Assembly: GCA_038230775.1 (NCBI GenBank)
Contig: JBBRMQ010000139.1
Location: 1 to 11,192 of the forward strand
Origin: JBBRMQ01 sp038230775
Lineage (GTDB): Bacteria; Acidobacteriota; Thermoanaerobaculia; Gp7-AA8
DNA length: 11,192 bases
Reading direction: 5' to 3'
The translations under genes were made by a program, and so were the position numbers. Position 1 is the stretch's first letter. The number at the start of each line of letters is the position of its first letter. A model generated the notes under the pieces. That model worked only from the letters and a program-made list of their open reading frames with translations. It was not told the origin of the DNA and made no database searches. This document shows, in pieces, positions 1-6,952 of the stretch.

Positions 1-1892
1 ACGATGAGACCGCTCTGTTCGGCGGCGGCAATGAAGCCCGCCGGCCCGACGAATCCGCGTTCCGGATGGTTCCATCGAACGAGCGCCTCGACGCCGACCA
101 GTCGTCTGTCTGAAATGCTCACCTGCGGCTGAAACAGGACGGTGAACTCGTCGCGGTCGAGCGCGACGCGAATCTCGTCATCCAGAGTCGTGCGGCCAAG
201 AGTCGGAATCGCGACGCGGCTGCACAACTCGACGCGGTCGCCTCCGGCGGCCTTGGCCCGGTACATGGCGCCATCGGCGTTGCGAATGAGCGTCTCGGCC
301 TCCACGCCATCGCCCGGATACATCGCCAGACCCACGCTGCTCGTGACGAAGATCTCGTCGTCATCGATGAGAAACGGATTGCGGAGCGTCGTGAGATGTT
401 TCTCCGCCACCACTTCGGCCGTCGCCTCGTCGGCAATGTCGGTGAGCAGAACCAGAAACTCGTCGCCGCCGATCCGGGCGACCGTGTCCGCCTGGCGCAC
501 GGTGACCGCCAGCCTGCGCGAGACCATCTTCAACACCGTATCGCCCATCGCGTGACCCAGCGTGTCGTTGACGGATTTCAGGTTGTCGAGATCGAAGAAG
601 AGGACCGCGACGCAACCGTGCTTGCGCCCGGCCTGCGCGATCGCCACCTGGAGGCGATCGAAGAAGAGCGTGCGATTCGGGAGGCCGGTGAGCAGATCGT
701 GATACGCCTTGTAGGCAATCTCCTGTTCTGCGCGCTTGCGATCCGTAACGTCGAGAAGAATTCCTTCCAGCGTGACGTCGCCTCCCACTCCACGCGCCAG
801 GCGGACGTTTTCGATTGCCCATACGCCTTTGTCATTCCGGTCACGGAGCTCGATCTGTTCGCTGCTGACGCCTTCGTCGGTCCGCAATCGATCCAGCATC
901 GATGTCCGCCGGTTCTCCTCGGCGTACACGATCATTCCGCCGCCTGCCAGAAACTCCTCTTTGGAATCGAAACCGAACAGACGCGCGCACGCATCGTTGC
1001 ACGTGATGACCCGTCCTTCGAGATCGGAGATGTAAACCCCGGCGAGATTGCGATCGAACAACAGGCGATAGCGCTCTTCTGATTCGCGCAGGGCCATGGC
1101 TCGCTCTTCGACGCGCTGTTCAAGCGTGCGATTGAGGTCTTCGAGCTCGCCGCGCGTTCCGTCGAGTTTGTCGAGCATGGTGTTGAACGAGCGCGCGAGC
1201 TGGCCCACCTCGTCCTCGCCATGCACCTCGGCGCGTGTCGACGTCGCGCCGGCAGCGATGCGCTCGGTCACCCGCACGATCCGTTTGAGCGGCCCCGTGA
1301 TGAACGCGCTCAGCGCGAAAATCGCGACGACGCCGAGACCGAACGTGAGCAGAGTGACAAAGGCGACGGTCGCGCGGCTGCGCTGCGCGGCCAGCAGAGC
1401 GCGATCGAGCGAGAAACCGACGATCATGGATCCCACGGCTCGCCCGCGATTCCGGACGACGGTCGTCGTCTGATAGATGCGGTCATCGTTTGAAAACGCG
1501 CCGGTCGTCTCATCGGGCGTTCCCGGCATGCCGACGGCTCGCGTCGCGGTCCCGGGCTGTCCGGCCTTGACGCGTACGTTGGAAGCCAAAGCGTCGTTGT
1601 AGCTGGTGACCACGCCTCCGGCCGAATCGCGCAGCACGAAGTAGACGAGATCAGGATTGCGACGAAGCGCGGTGAGCGCGCTGACGACCGCGATGTTGTC
1701 GCCCTGCGCCAGCGGCGCGGCTACGCTGAAGGCCGTCATGTCGGCGACAGCACGCGCCGGTTCAGTCACCGCGGCGATCGATTGCCGCTGCAGACGCTCC
1801 GGAAAATACGAGTAGATCGCCACCGAGATGACCGCCAGCAACAGCGTCATCACCAGCGCAAGCTTCGTCCGGATTTGCAGGCGCGATAGCAT
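1..1892 (-). CDS. Membrane-bound HAMP-PAS-GGDEF-EAL c-di-GMP enzyme (3' end cut by the window edge)
   Basis: This gene makes and/or degrades the second messenger c-di-GMP at the inner membrane. The frame is open from the ATG at 1892 to base 1, giving 630 residues. In order there is a membrane helix at about residues 11-29, an extracytoplasmic sensor region of about 150 residues, a second helix at about 178-198, HAMP at about 199-250, a coiled linker, and PAS/PAC from about 268 (SEERYRLLFDRN). The GGDEF domain starts with YHDLLTGLPNR and has an intact GGDEF at 475-479. An RxxD product-inhibition site (R466, D469) lies just before it. The EAL domain begins near 575 with EAL at 602-604 (VEALVRWNHPE); the rest is off-window. 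An intact GGDEF and I-site imply an active, feedback-inhibited cyclase; phosphodiesterase activity cannot be judged because later EAL residues are missing. The start is uncertain: an in-frame GTG at 1943 would add 17 residues, but neither start has a strong ribosome site. It is divergent from the repeat-protein gene. Confidence 0.93.
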   Translation of the reverse strand, partial: MLSRLQIRTKLALVMTLLLAVISVAIYSYFPERLQRQSIAAVTEPARAVADMTAFSVAAPLAQGDNIAVVSALTALRRNPDLVYFVLRDSAGGVVTSYNDALASNVRVKAGQPGTATRAVGMPGTPDETTGAFSNDDRIYQTTTVVRNRGRAVGSMIVGFSLDRALLAAQRSRATVAFVTLLTFGLGVVAIFALSAFITGPLKRIVRVTERIAAGATSTRAEVHGEDEVGQLARSFNTMLDKLDGTRGELEDLNRTLEQRVEERAMALRESEERYRLLFDRNLAGVYISDLEGRVITCNDACARLFGFDSKEEFLAGGGMIVYAEENRRTSMLDRLRTDEGVSSEQIELRDRNDKGVWAIENVRLARGVGGDVTLEGILLDVTDRKRAEQEIAYKAYHDLLTGLPNRTLFFDRLQVAIAQAGRKHGCVAVLFFDLDNLKSVNDTLGHAMGDTVLKMVSRRLAVTVRQADTVARIGGDEFLVLLTDIADEATAEVVAEKHLTTLRNPFLIDDDEIFVTSSVGLAMYPGDGVEAETLIRNADGAMYRAKAAGGDRVELCSRVAIPTLGRTTLDDEIRVALDRDEFTVLFQPQVSISDRRLVGVEALVRWNHPERGFVGPAGFIAAAEQSGLI

Positions 1893-2001
1893 TTTTAGCC
1901 GTCCGAGGAATGGCGGAAGCCGGCGGCGCCTTCCATTACTCACTTGAATAACTTTAATCGGGTATTGCCGGGCTGGCTTCGTGCAATGCCAGGACCATTC
2001 C

Positions 2002-3786
2002 GTGACCTATCGTAGACTCCTGGGCGCCTGCGCGGCCCTATTTGCGCTTGCTGCAACGAATTCCGTCGCCGCGACGGTCTCCGGAAGAGTCTCCGACGCG
2101 CAAACCGGAGCTCCACTCGCTTCGATGGTGGTCGCGGCGTACACGCCCGCAGGCGCGTCGCAGGCGACGGCGACTGCGACATCCGATTCGAACGGCCGTT
2201 ACGTGCTGACGGTGCCCGCCGGCAGCTACCGTCTGCTGGCCTACGACAAGGCGGGCACCTACGCCACGCTCTTCGCCGGCGATGCCGATTCGTTCGAGAC
2301 CACTGCCGACACGGCAGTTTCGAGTGACATCAGCAACGTGAACTTTGCGCTGAAACGCGCGGGACGCATCACCGGCTCCATCTCGACCGCCATCGGCGGA
2401 ACGAGCGGCATCACCGTCGCGGCATACAACCTCAACGGATCGCGACGCGCGTTCACCACCACCACGCTCGGCGCATTCACGCTCATCCTGCCGCCGGGCA
2501 GCTACAAGGTCGTCGCCTACGACGATGCCGGCAACCTCTGGCCAAAATTTTTCCCCGACAAACTCACCTTCGCCGAAGCGACGACCATCAACGTCAGTGC
2601 AGGTCAAAGTGTGGACGCCAGCCTGCGACTCGATGCAGCTGCCCATCTGATCGGCTCCGTCCTCGACGCAGTCACGAACCTTCCCGTCGCATCCGTCAGC
2701 GTGTTCGCCTACGACGCAAACGGTGTCACCGTTGCTTCCACGACCACCGACCGCAATGGCGGCTTCGATCTGAAGACGCCACCGGGCAGCTACCGGCTCG
2801 TCGTTGCCGATCCGGCGAACGCATACGCGACCGCGTATTTCGGCGGCGGCTCGTTCACGACTGCATCGGTCATCGACGTCCTCCCCGGCCAGAATCGCGC
2901 GAATCTGCAGGTGAAGCTGCAGCGGGCCGGCCGGATTGCGGGTCGTGTCACCGACATGACGGGCCTTCCGATCCTCGGAACGGTCGCCGCGTACGACAGC
3001 ACCGGCGCGCTTCAGGCCAGGACCCAGACCGACCAGGCTGGCTACTACACGCTGCTCCTCCCGGCCGGCGACTATCGGATTGCGGCGTACGACACGCTGC
3101 TCGCCTACGCCACGCGGTTCTACATCAATCAGAACGTTTTCCGCCTCGCGACGCCGGTCCACGTCACGCCCGATCAGACCTTCGGACCCGCCAACTTTGC
3201 GCTCGAGCGGGCGGCGCGGATCTCCGGCATCGTGAAAGATGCCGATACCAACCTACCGGTTCAGGGCGCAACCGTCGGAGCCTACGACGCCAACGGTGAC
3301 GCGGTCGCCACCTCCACCACCGACGTCAACGGAACCTACTCGCTGGCGGTTCCGGCGGGAAGCTACCGGTACGCTGCGTTCGATTCCCTCTTGCGCTACG
3401 CGACTGCTTACGACGGAGGCAACAGTTACGAGACCGCGAGAGTGCTCGTCGAGCAGTCAACCTCGCTCGAACGCATCGATTTCTCCATTAGGCGCGGCAT
3501 TCATGTCCGCGGTACGGTTCGCGAAACGTCTGGTGCGCCCATTACCGGCATCGAGGTCAGCGCTCTCGATTCCAACGGCAACCATCTCGGTTCGGCCACC
3601 TCGGTCAACGGCGCATTCGAGCTCGTGCTGCTTCCCGATCAGTACCGTTTCCTGGCCATCGACCCGCAATCGCGGTACGCCGCAGCGGCGACCGCAACCC
3701 TCACGATGATCAGCGCCGGCAGCCCGGCACCTGCGATCACCCTGGTTTTGTCGTCACGGCAGCGCCGCCGCGCCGTCGCGCACTGA
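2002..3786 (+). CDS. Exported protein of six carboxypeptidase-regulatory-like (beta-sandwich) repeats
   Basis: I recognise the fold type but not a named gene. The N-terminus is a signal peptide (TYRRLLGACAALFALAA, likely cut after SVAA near residue 24). The rest, to residue 594, is six tandem repeats of 93-97 residues beginning near residues 26, 123, 216, 312, 407 and 502. Each repeat opens with a strand such as VSGRVSD or IAGRVTD, then has a VxAYD strand, a D..G.Y.L turn and a PAGSYRLLAYD-like strand. This matches the CarboxypepD_reg-like/SdrD-B-like fold, usually a binding, spacer or stalk module. No catalytic domain, membrane anchor, lipobox or TonB barrel is present; the tail is basic (SSRQRRRAVAH). 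I chose the GTG at 2002 because AGGA at 1991-1994 sits 7 bases upstream and it starts directly at the signal peptide; the in-frame GTG at 1981 lacks a ribosome site. The product is probably periplasmic or surface-exposed; its ligand is unknown. The cyclase gene follows 24 bases downstream, so co-transcription is possible. Confidence 0.85.
   Translation: MTYRRLLGACAALFALAATNSVAATVSGRVSDAQTGAPLASMVVAAYTPAGASQATATATSDSNGRYVLTVPAGSYRLLAYDKAGTYATLFAGDADSFETTADTAVSSDISNVNFALKRAGRITGSISTAIGGTSGITVAAYNLNGSRRAFTTTTLGAFTLILPPGSYKVVAYDDAGNLWPKFFPDKLTFAEATTINVSAGQSVDASLRLDAAAHLIGSVLDAVTNLPVASVSVFAYDANGVTVASTTTDRNGGFDLKTPPGSYRLVVADPANAYATAYFGGGSFTTASVIDVLPGQNRANLQVKLQRAGRIAGRVTDMTGLPILGTVAAYDSTGALQARTQTDQAGYYTLLLPAGDYRIAAYDTLLAYATRFYINQNVFRLATPVHVTPDQTFGPANFALERAARISGIVKDADTNLPVQGATVGAYDANGDAVATSTTDVNGTYSLAVPAGSYRYAAFDSLLRYATAYDGGNSYETARVLVEQSTSLERIDFSIRRGIHVRGTVRETSGAPITGIEVSALDSNGNHLGSATSVNGAFELVLLPDQYRFLAIDPQSRYAAAATATLTMISAGSPAPAITLVLSSRQRRRAVAH
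2077..3786 (+). repeat. Six in-frame coding repeats of about 285 bp
   Basis: Repeat units begin near 2077, 2368, 2647, 2935, 3220 and 3505, giving periods of 291, 279, 288, 285 and 285 bases, all multiples of three. The protein pattern is clear in every unit (a GSYR-like segment followed by AYD/AFD/AID and then an aromatic-rich YAT stretch). The DNA has diverged strongly, which points to old duplications rather than recent slippage. Unit 2 has WPKFF in place of YATxF, and unit 6 is the most divergent, with PDQYRFLAID and no long final strand. Confidence 0.85.
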
Positions 3787-3791
3787 GCCGC

Positions 3792-3797
3792 TATAAT
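3792..3797 (+). promoter_or_regulatory. Possible -10 box of the cyclase gene
   Basis: A perfect TATAAT lies in the 24-base gap between the repeat-protein stop and the cyclase ATG, in otherwise very GC-rich DNA. No good -35 box is seen at 16-18 bases upstream. A start about 7 bases after the box would leave only a very short leader, and the GAGGA ribosome site at 3799-3803 would then fall outside the transcript. It may therefore be a leaderless or weak internal promoter, or a chance match. Confidence 0.35.
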
Positions 3798-3810
3798 CGA
3801 GGACTCCACC

Positions 3811-5481
3811 ATGGATCAGCTCCAAGTCCATTACGTCGACCTCGGCGTCCAGCGCATTACGGACGTCCGTCAGGAGACGTCGATCGGCCGCACCGAGGGG
3901 AATGACATCATTCTCAATCATCCGTCGGTGTCGCGGAAGCACGCCAAGCTCGAATTGCGCGGCGAGATCTGCTGGATCATCGATCTCAAATCGACGAACG
4001 GCGTGAAGGTCAACGGCAATCTCGTTGCCGAGGCGGCGGTGAATCCCGGCGACAAGATTCTGATCGGATCCGTGCAGCTCGAGCTGAAGCCCGTGCCATC
4101 GGTCAACTTCAGCAACGAGTCGGTGTTCGACAATCCGCAGGGAACCGTCATCCGCCGGATCTCGGATTTCAATTCGGAGTTCGGCCTCGACGCGATCGAC
4201 AATCCGGTCACGCGCCTGCCCACGCCGATTGGCCTCAAGAAACCGGAAGAGGTGTCGCGCGAGAAGATCTTCCAGGTGCTCGTGCAGGTGGCCAAGGCGA
4301 TGCTGCAGAGCGACGATCTGAACTCGCTCCTGGCCATCGTGATGGACATGATCTTCAAGTACCTCCCCGTCGAGCGCGGGCTGCTGTTGTTGTTCGATGA
4401 GAAGGGCGAGCCTGTCCCGAAGCTGACGAAGTTTCTCGAAGGCGCCGAGCAGCAGGACATCCCGATCTCGCGCACCATCCTCAAGATGGTGTCGCAGCAA
4501 CAGGTCGCGCTCATGACCTCCAACGCGCTCGAAGATGCCCGCCTCCTTGGCGGCAAGTCGATCGCGATCCACGGCATCCGTTCCGCGATGTGCGTTCCGC
4601 TCTGGAACAAGAACCGCGTCATCGGCGCGGTGCAGGTCGACTCGCCGATTCACATCGGCCGCTTCGCCGAAGAGGATCTCGATCTGCTGACCGCGCTGGC
4701 GAACTTTTCGGCCGTCGCCATCGAGCGTGCGCAGCTCAGCGAGAAGATCGAAGAGGAACGGAAGATCCGCGAGCGCATGGCGCGCTATCACTCGCCGGCC
4801 GTCGTAGACGAGATCATCAAAGGATCGATCTCGGCCGACGAAGAGCAGATCCGCACCGCCGACGTCTCGATTCTGTTCGCCGACATCTCCGGCTTCACCA
4901 GCGTCTCGGAGACGAAGCGTCCCGAAGAAGTCGCCGAGTTCCTCTCGCACTTTTTCTCGTGCGCGGTGGAATCGATCTTCGCGTTCGGCGGAACGCTGGA
5001 CAAATTCATCGGCGACGCGGTGATGGCCTTCTTCGGCGCTCCGGTCCCGCAGGACGATCACGCCGACCGCGCAGTGCTGGCCGGTCTGATGATGCAGCGC
5101 CTCGTTGCCGACTGGAACGCCGAGCGCGAGAAAGTCGGATTGCCCGAGGTGAAAATCCGCGTCGGAATCAACAGCGGGCCCGCGGTCGTCGGCAACGTCG
5201 GCACCGAGAAACGCGTCGATTACACCGTCCTCGGCAGCTCGGTGAACATTGCATCCCGGCTCGAGAGCGGCGTCGCGAAGCCGGGCCAGGTCGTCGTCTC
5301 CCAGAACACGCTCGACCGCGTCATGGGCAGCTTCAAGACGGAGTCCCTCGGCGAGTTCGCCCTGAAAGGTCTCCAGCAGAAGATGCCCGTCTTTAACGTC
5401 CTCGCCAGCGAAGAGACAAGCGGAGCAGGCGCGCCGCAAGACGTGAACGTCAATGCCACGCGCGCAGGCGCAACCTCGTAG
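3811..5481 (+). CDS. FHA-GAF-class III adenylate/guanylate cyclase
   Basis: This 556-residue cytosolic protein probably makes cAMP from ATP under control of two N-terminal sensor domains. An FHA domain spans about residues 20-92, with the phosphothreonine-binding residues G26-R27, S41, H44 and N63-G64. A GAF domain spans about 150-310 (IFQVLVQVAK to LDLLTALANF), followed by a short coiled linker (SEKIEEERKIRERM). The class III catalytic domain spans about 345-530. Metal ligands D358 (FADISGF) and D402 (FIGDAVMAFFG), purine-selecting K398 and T472 (DYTVLG), and transition-state N479 and R483 (SVNIASR) are all present. The Lys/Thr pair is that of class IIIb adenylate cyclases, of which some members are bicarbonate-responsive; that property is inferred. 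The enzyme should act as a homodimer. The ATG at 3811 has GAGGA 7 bases upstream and begins just before the FHA fold. The FHA suggests input from a Ser/Thr kinase, but none is in the window. The C-terminal ~25 residues are low in complexity. Confidence 0.95.
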   Translation: MDQLQVHYVDLGVQRITDVRQETSIGRTEGNDIILNHPSVSRKHAKLELRGEICWIIDLKSTNGVKVNGNLVAEAAVNPGDKILIGSVQLELKPVPSVNFSNESVFDNPQGTVIRRISDFNSEFGLDAIDNPVTRLPTPIGLKKPEEVSREKIFQVLVQVAKAMLQSDDLNSLLAIVMDMIFKYLPVERGLLLLFDEKGEPVPKLTKFLEGAEQQDIPISRTILKMVSQQQVALMTSNALEDARLLGGKSIAIHGIRSAMCVPLWNKNRVIGAVQVDSPIHIGRFAEEDLDLLTALANFSAVAIERAQLSEKIEEERKIRERMARYHSPAVVDEIIKGSISADEEQIRTADVSILFADISGFTSVSETKRPEEVAEFLSHFFSCAVESIFAFGGTLDKFIGDAVMAFFGAPVPQDDHADRAVLAGLMMQRLVADWNAEREKVGLPEVKIRVGINSGPAVVGNVGTEKRVDYTVLGSSVNIASRLESGVAKPGQVVVSQNTLDRVMGSFKTESLGEFALKGLQQKMPVFNVLASEETSGAGAPQDVNVNATRAGATS

Positions 5482-5483
5482 TG

Positions 5484-5722
5484 TCCTGGGTCAGAGATTC
5501 GTGGCGTTTCGCTGGTGGAGCTTGCGATGCGAGATCAAGGAGCGAGGAGGAGACGCAAGATGCAACCTTGTCATTCCGAGCGTAGCGAGGGAGCGGTGTT
5601 GGTGGGCGGGACGATGAACGCGCCGCCCACCCACACCGGTTCCTCGCTACCCTCGGAATGACAAGGCGGCAACTGGGAGGCCGTCCTGACCGCACGAAAT
5701 ACCGCGAATCTCTGACTCAGGA
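5484..5722. repeat. Mirror-symmetric element with three nested inverted-repeat arm pairs (REP/MITE-like)
   Basis: Three arm pairs are nested in this 239-base stretch between the cyclase and lepB. The outer arms, 5484-5510 and 5696-5722, match in 23 of 27 bases (starting TCCTGGGTCAGAGATTCG). The middle arms, 5566-5590 and 5642-5666, match in 24 of 25 (core TGTCATTCCGAG, then GTAGCGAGG). The inner arms, 5595-5609 and 5623-5637, match in 14 of 15 (GGTGTTGGTGGGCGG) around a 13-base loop. Unpaired segments of 55 and 29 bases separate the outer from the middle arms; the left one has its own small hairpin (CTTGCG 5521-5526, CGCAAG 5554-5559). There is no credible coding frame and no transposase. I see no clear target-site duplication. 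The CATTCCGAGCGTAGCGAGG core resembles dispersed intergenic repeats common in GC-rich bacteria. It begins 3 bases after the cyclase stop, so it could also act as a terminator-like RNA structure. Confidence 0.8.
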
Positions 5723-5738
5723 AACGAGCGCCGAAATC

Positions 5739-6335
5739 ATGATGGCCACCCGCGCGTTCCGGCAAAAGATGTCGACCGCCCGCCTTATCCTTCAACCGAT
5801 CGCGATTGCCCTCGCTCTGGCCTTCGCCGTGCGGGCTTCGTCCGTCGGCTTCTACTCGATTCCGTCGATCTCGATGGAACCGACGCTGCGGGTGGGCGAC
5901 ACGATCGTGGCGACCCCGTACCGCGGCGCCGAGCGCCCGGAACGCGGCGACGTCATCGTGTTTCGGTCGCCGTCGTCGCGCGACGAGATGATGGTCAAGC
6001 GCGTGATCGCACGCCCCGGAGACCTCATCGAATCGCGCGAAGGACAGCTGATGATCGGCGGACACGCGCTGGCGGAGCCGTACGTCATCGACCACAGTCG
6101 CGTCGTCATTCCTGCGCAGGTCGTTCCCGCTGATTGCTACTACGTGATGGGCGACAACCGGCCGAATTCATCGGACAGCAGGCTGTGGGGGGTTGTCGCG
6201 CGCGGCTCCGTCGTCGGGCGCGCCCGCATCGTTCTGTGGTCCGGTTCGATCGCGCAGGAAGCGAACGCCTCCCCAACGACGCGACCCGGACGCGCGCGCG
6301 ATCGCAGCTTCCAGCTGGTCAAAGTCATCCGGTAA
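5739..6335 (+). CDS. lepB: Signal peptidase I
   Basis: This inner-membrane serine protease removes signal peptides from exported proteins. The 198-residue protein has a short cytoplasmic N-terminus, one membrane helix at about residues 16-33 (LILQPIAIALALAFAV) and the catalytic domain outside. Box B carries the nucleophile S45 in SISMEPT, and box D carries the general base K87 in MMVKRVIARPGD. Box E is YYVMGDNRPNSSDSR at about 134-148, followed by LWGVV. This is the short single-helix form of the family. The C-terminus is a basic, flexible tail ending FQLVKVIR. The frame stays open upstream to 5658, but that stretch lies inside the palindromic element, so I chose the ATG at 5739; ATGs at 5742 and 5769 are alternatives. 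The only ribosome-site-like sequence is CAGGA at 5718-5722, somewhat far upstream and within the right arm of the element. It is probably co-transcribed with the following small genes. Confidence 0.94.
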   Translation: MMATRAFRQKMSTARLILQPIAIALALAFAVRASSVGFYSIPSISMEPTLRVGDTIVATPYRGAERPERGDVIVFRSPSSRDEMMVKRVIARPGDLIESREGQLMIGGHALAEPYVIDHSRVVIPAQVVPADCYYVMGDNRPNSSDSRLWGVVARGSVVGRARIVLWSGSIAQEANASPTTRPGRARDRSFQLVKVIR

Positions 6336-6342
6336 CGTCCGC

Positions 6343-6348
6343 TATACT
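6343..6348 (+). promoter_or_regulatory. Possible -10 box upstream of the small membrane protein
   Basis: TATACT within GCTATACT lies 21 bases before the ATG at 6370, in the 34-base gap after lepB. The context resembles the GCTATAAT before the cyclase gene. No convincing -35 box is visible, so this is a weak call for an internal promoter. Confidence 0.3.
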
Positions 6349-6369
6349 CTTCCTGATCGGAGGGTCGTT

Positions 6370-6732
6370 ATGCGCGTGAGCCGTCGCGAACGGGGTGAAG
6401 GTAGTTTCGGATGCCTGGTCGGGCTGATCTTCCTCGCTCTGGCCATCTTCGTCGCGTGGAAGATGATTCCGGTCAAGGTGCACAACGCCGAGTTGCGCGC
6501 CGTCGTCGTCGACGAAGCCAAGTCCGCGGGCTCGCATCGCGATCAGCAGATCCTCGAAGCGATTCTCCGGAAGGCGGCCGAAGAGCATCTGCCCGTCACC
6601 GAGGACAACGTCAAGATCACGCGGGCAAACAGCGAGATCACCGTCGACGTCAACTATGTGGTCCCGATCGAGTTCCCCGGCTTCACCTACCAGTGGCGCG
6701 TCCAGCACCTGGCACAGAATCCGATCTTCTGA
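6370..6732 (+). CDS. Small single-span membrane protein, DUF4845-like, downstream of lepB
   Basis: The function is unknown. The 120-residue product has a basic N-terminus (MRVSRRERGEG), one hydrophobic helix at about residues 13-30 (FGCLVGLIFLALAIFVAW) and a soluble domain of about 90 residues. That domain has a helical part (RDQQILEAILRKAAEEHLP) followed by beta strands (VKITRANSEITVDVNYVVPIEF). This layout, a short N-tail, one helix and a small alpha/beta domain, matches the DUF4845 proteins encoded right after lepB in many proteobacteria. The family link is inferred from architecture and position rather than from a motif. The start is well supported: GGAGGG at 6359-6364 is 5 bases before the ATG. 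The CDGSH gene follows 6 bases after the stop, so the two are probably co-transcribed. Confidence 0.82.
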   Translation: MRVSRRERGEGSFGCLVGLIFLALAIFVAWKMIPVKVHNAELRAVVVDEAKSAGSHRDQQILEAILRKAAEEHLPVTEDNVKITRANSEITVDVNYVVPIEFPGFTYQWRVQHLAQNPIF

Positions 6733-6738
6733 TGCGAC

Positions 6739-6948
6739 ATGACAGTCAAGATCACGATCAAAGAGAACGGCCCCTACATCGTTGAAGGCGAATTTCAACT
6801 CGTCGACGCCCAAGGCAACGACGTGCCTTTGAAGAAACGGGCTCTGTGCCGCTGCGGCGGATCGACCATGAAGCCGTTCTGCGACGGCACCCACTCCCGC
6901 ATCGGCTTCCAGGGCGCGATCGCGGCGGTGGAAGAGAAAAAAGAGTGA
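6739..6948 (+). CDS. CDGSH-type iron-sulfur protein
   Basis: This 69-residue soluble protein probably carries one 2Fe-2S cluster used in electron transfer or redox sensing. The motif is complete: C37-x-C39-x2-S42-x3-P46-F-C48-D-G-T-H52, in the stretch CRCGGSTMKPFCDGTH, giving the 3-Cys/1-His ligand set of the mitoNEET family. The N-terminal half forms beta strands (VKITIKENGPYIVEGEFQLVD) typical of the small bacterial single-motif members. There is no membrane helix or signal peptide, unlike the mitochondrial proteins. The start at 6739 lies 6 bases after the preceding stop; no strong ribosome site is visible, which fits translational coupling. The physiological partner is unknown. A strong hairpin begins 4 bases after the stop. 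Confidence 0.92.
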   Translation: MTVKITIKENGPYIVEGEFQLVDAQGNDVPLKKRALCRCGGSTMKPFCDGTHSRIGFQGAIAAVEEKKE

Positions 6949-6952
6949 GGAT

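Noticed and set aside
396..1082. 228-residue plus-strand open frame across the GGDEF/PAS region
   Set aside because: The minus strand encodes continuous HAMP-PAS-GGDEF-EAL motifs in one frame; the plus frame has none.
1944..1980. Possible promoter with TTGAAT for the repeat-protein gene
   Set aside because: No -10 match occurs at a suitable spacing, and I found no convincing promoter in this divergent gap for either strand.
2038..3162. 374-residue minus-strand open frame antisense to the repeat protein
   Set aside because: The plus-strand frame has a signal peptide and six regular repeats; the antisense frame only reflects that repetition.
3787..3810. Terminator between the repeat-protein and cyclase genes
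   Set aside because: The 24-base gap has no hairpin; it holds only a TATAAT and a ribosome site.
3754..5439. 561-residue minus-strand open frame antisense to the cyclase
   Set aside because: It mirrors the codon bias of the cyclase gene, is rich in Arg/Asp/His as antisense frames of GC-rich genes usually are, and shows no domain; the plus-strand protein has complete catalytic motifs.
5450..5695. 81-residue minus-strand open frame over the palindromic element
   Set aside because: Its translation derives from the inverted-repeat arms and has low-complexity Arg/Ser/Pro content; such frames are typical spurious calls over dispersed repeats.
5658..5738. Extended lepB N-terminus starting at 5658
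   Set aside because: The added 27 residues would be encoded by the right arm of the palindromic element and precede the normal short N-tail and membrane helix; the ATG at 5739 fits the family better.
5481..5738. Direct repeats flanking the palindromic element as a target-site duplication
   Set aside because: Sequences just outside the arms (GTAGTG on the left, AACGAG on the right) do not match as direct repeats.
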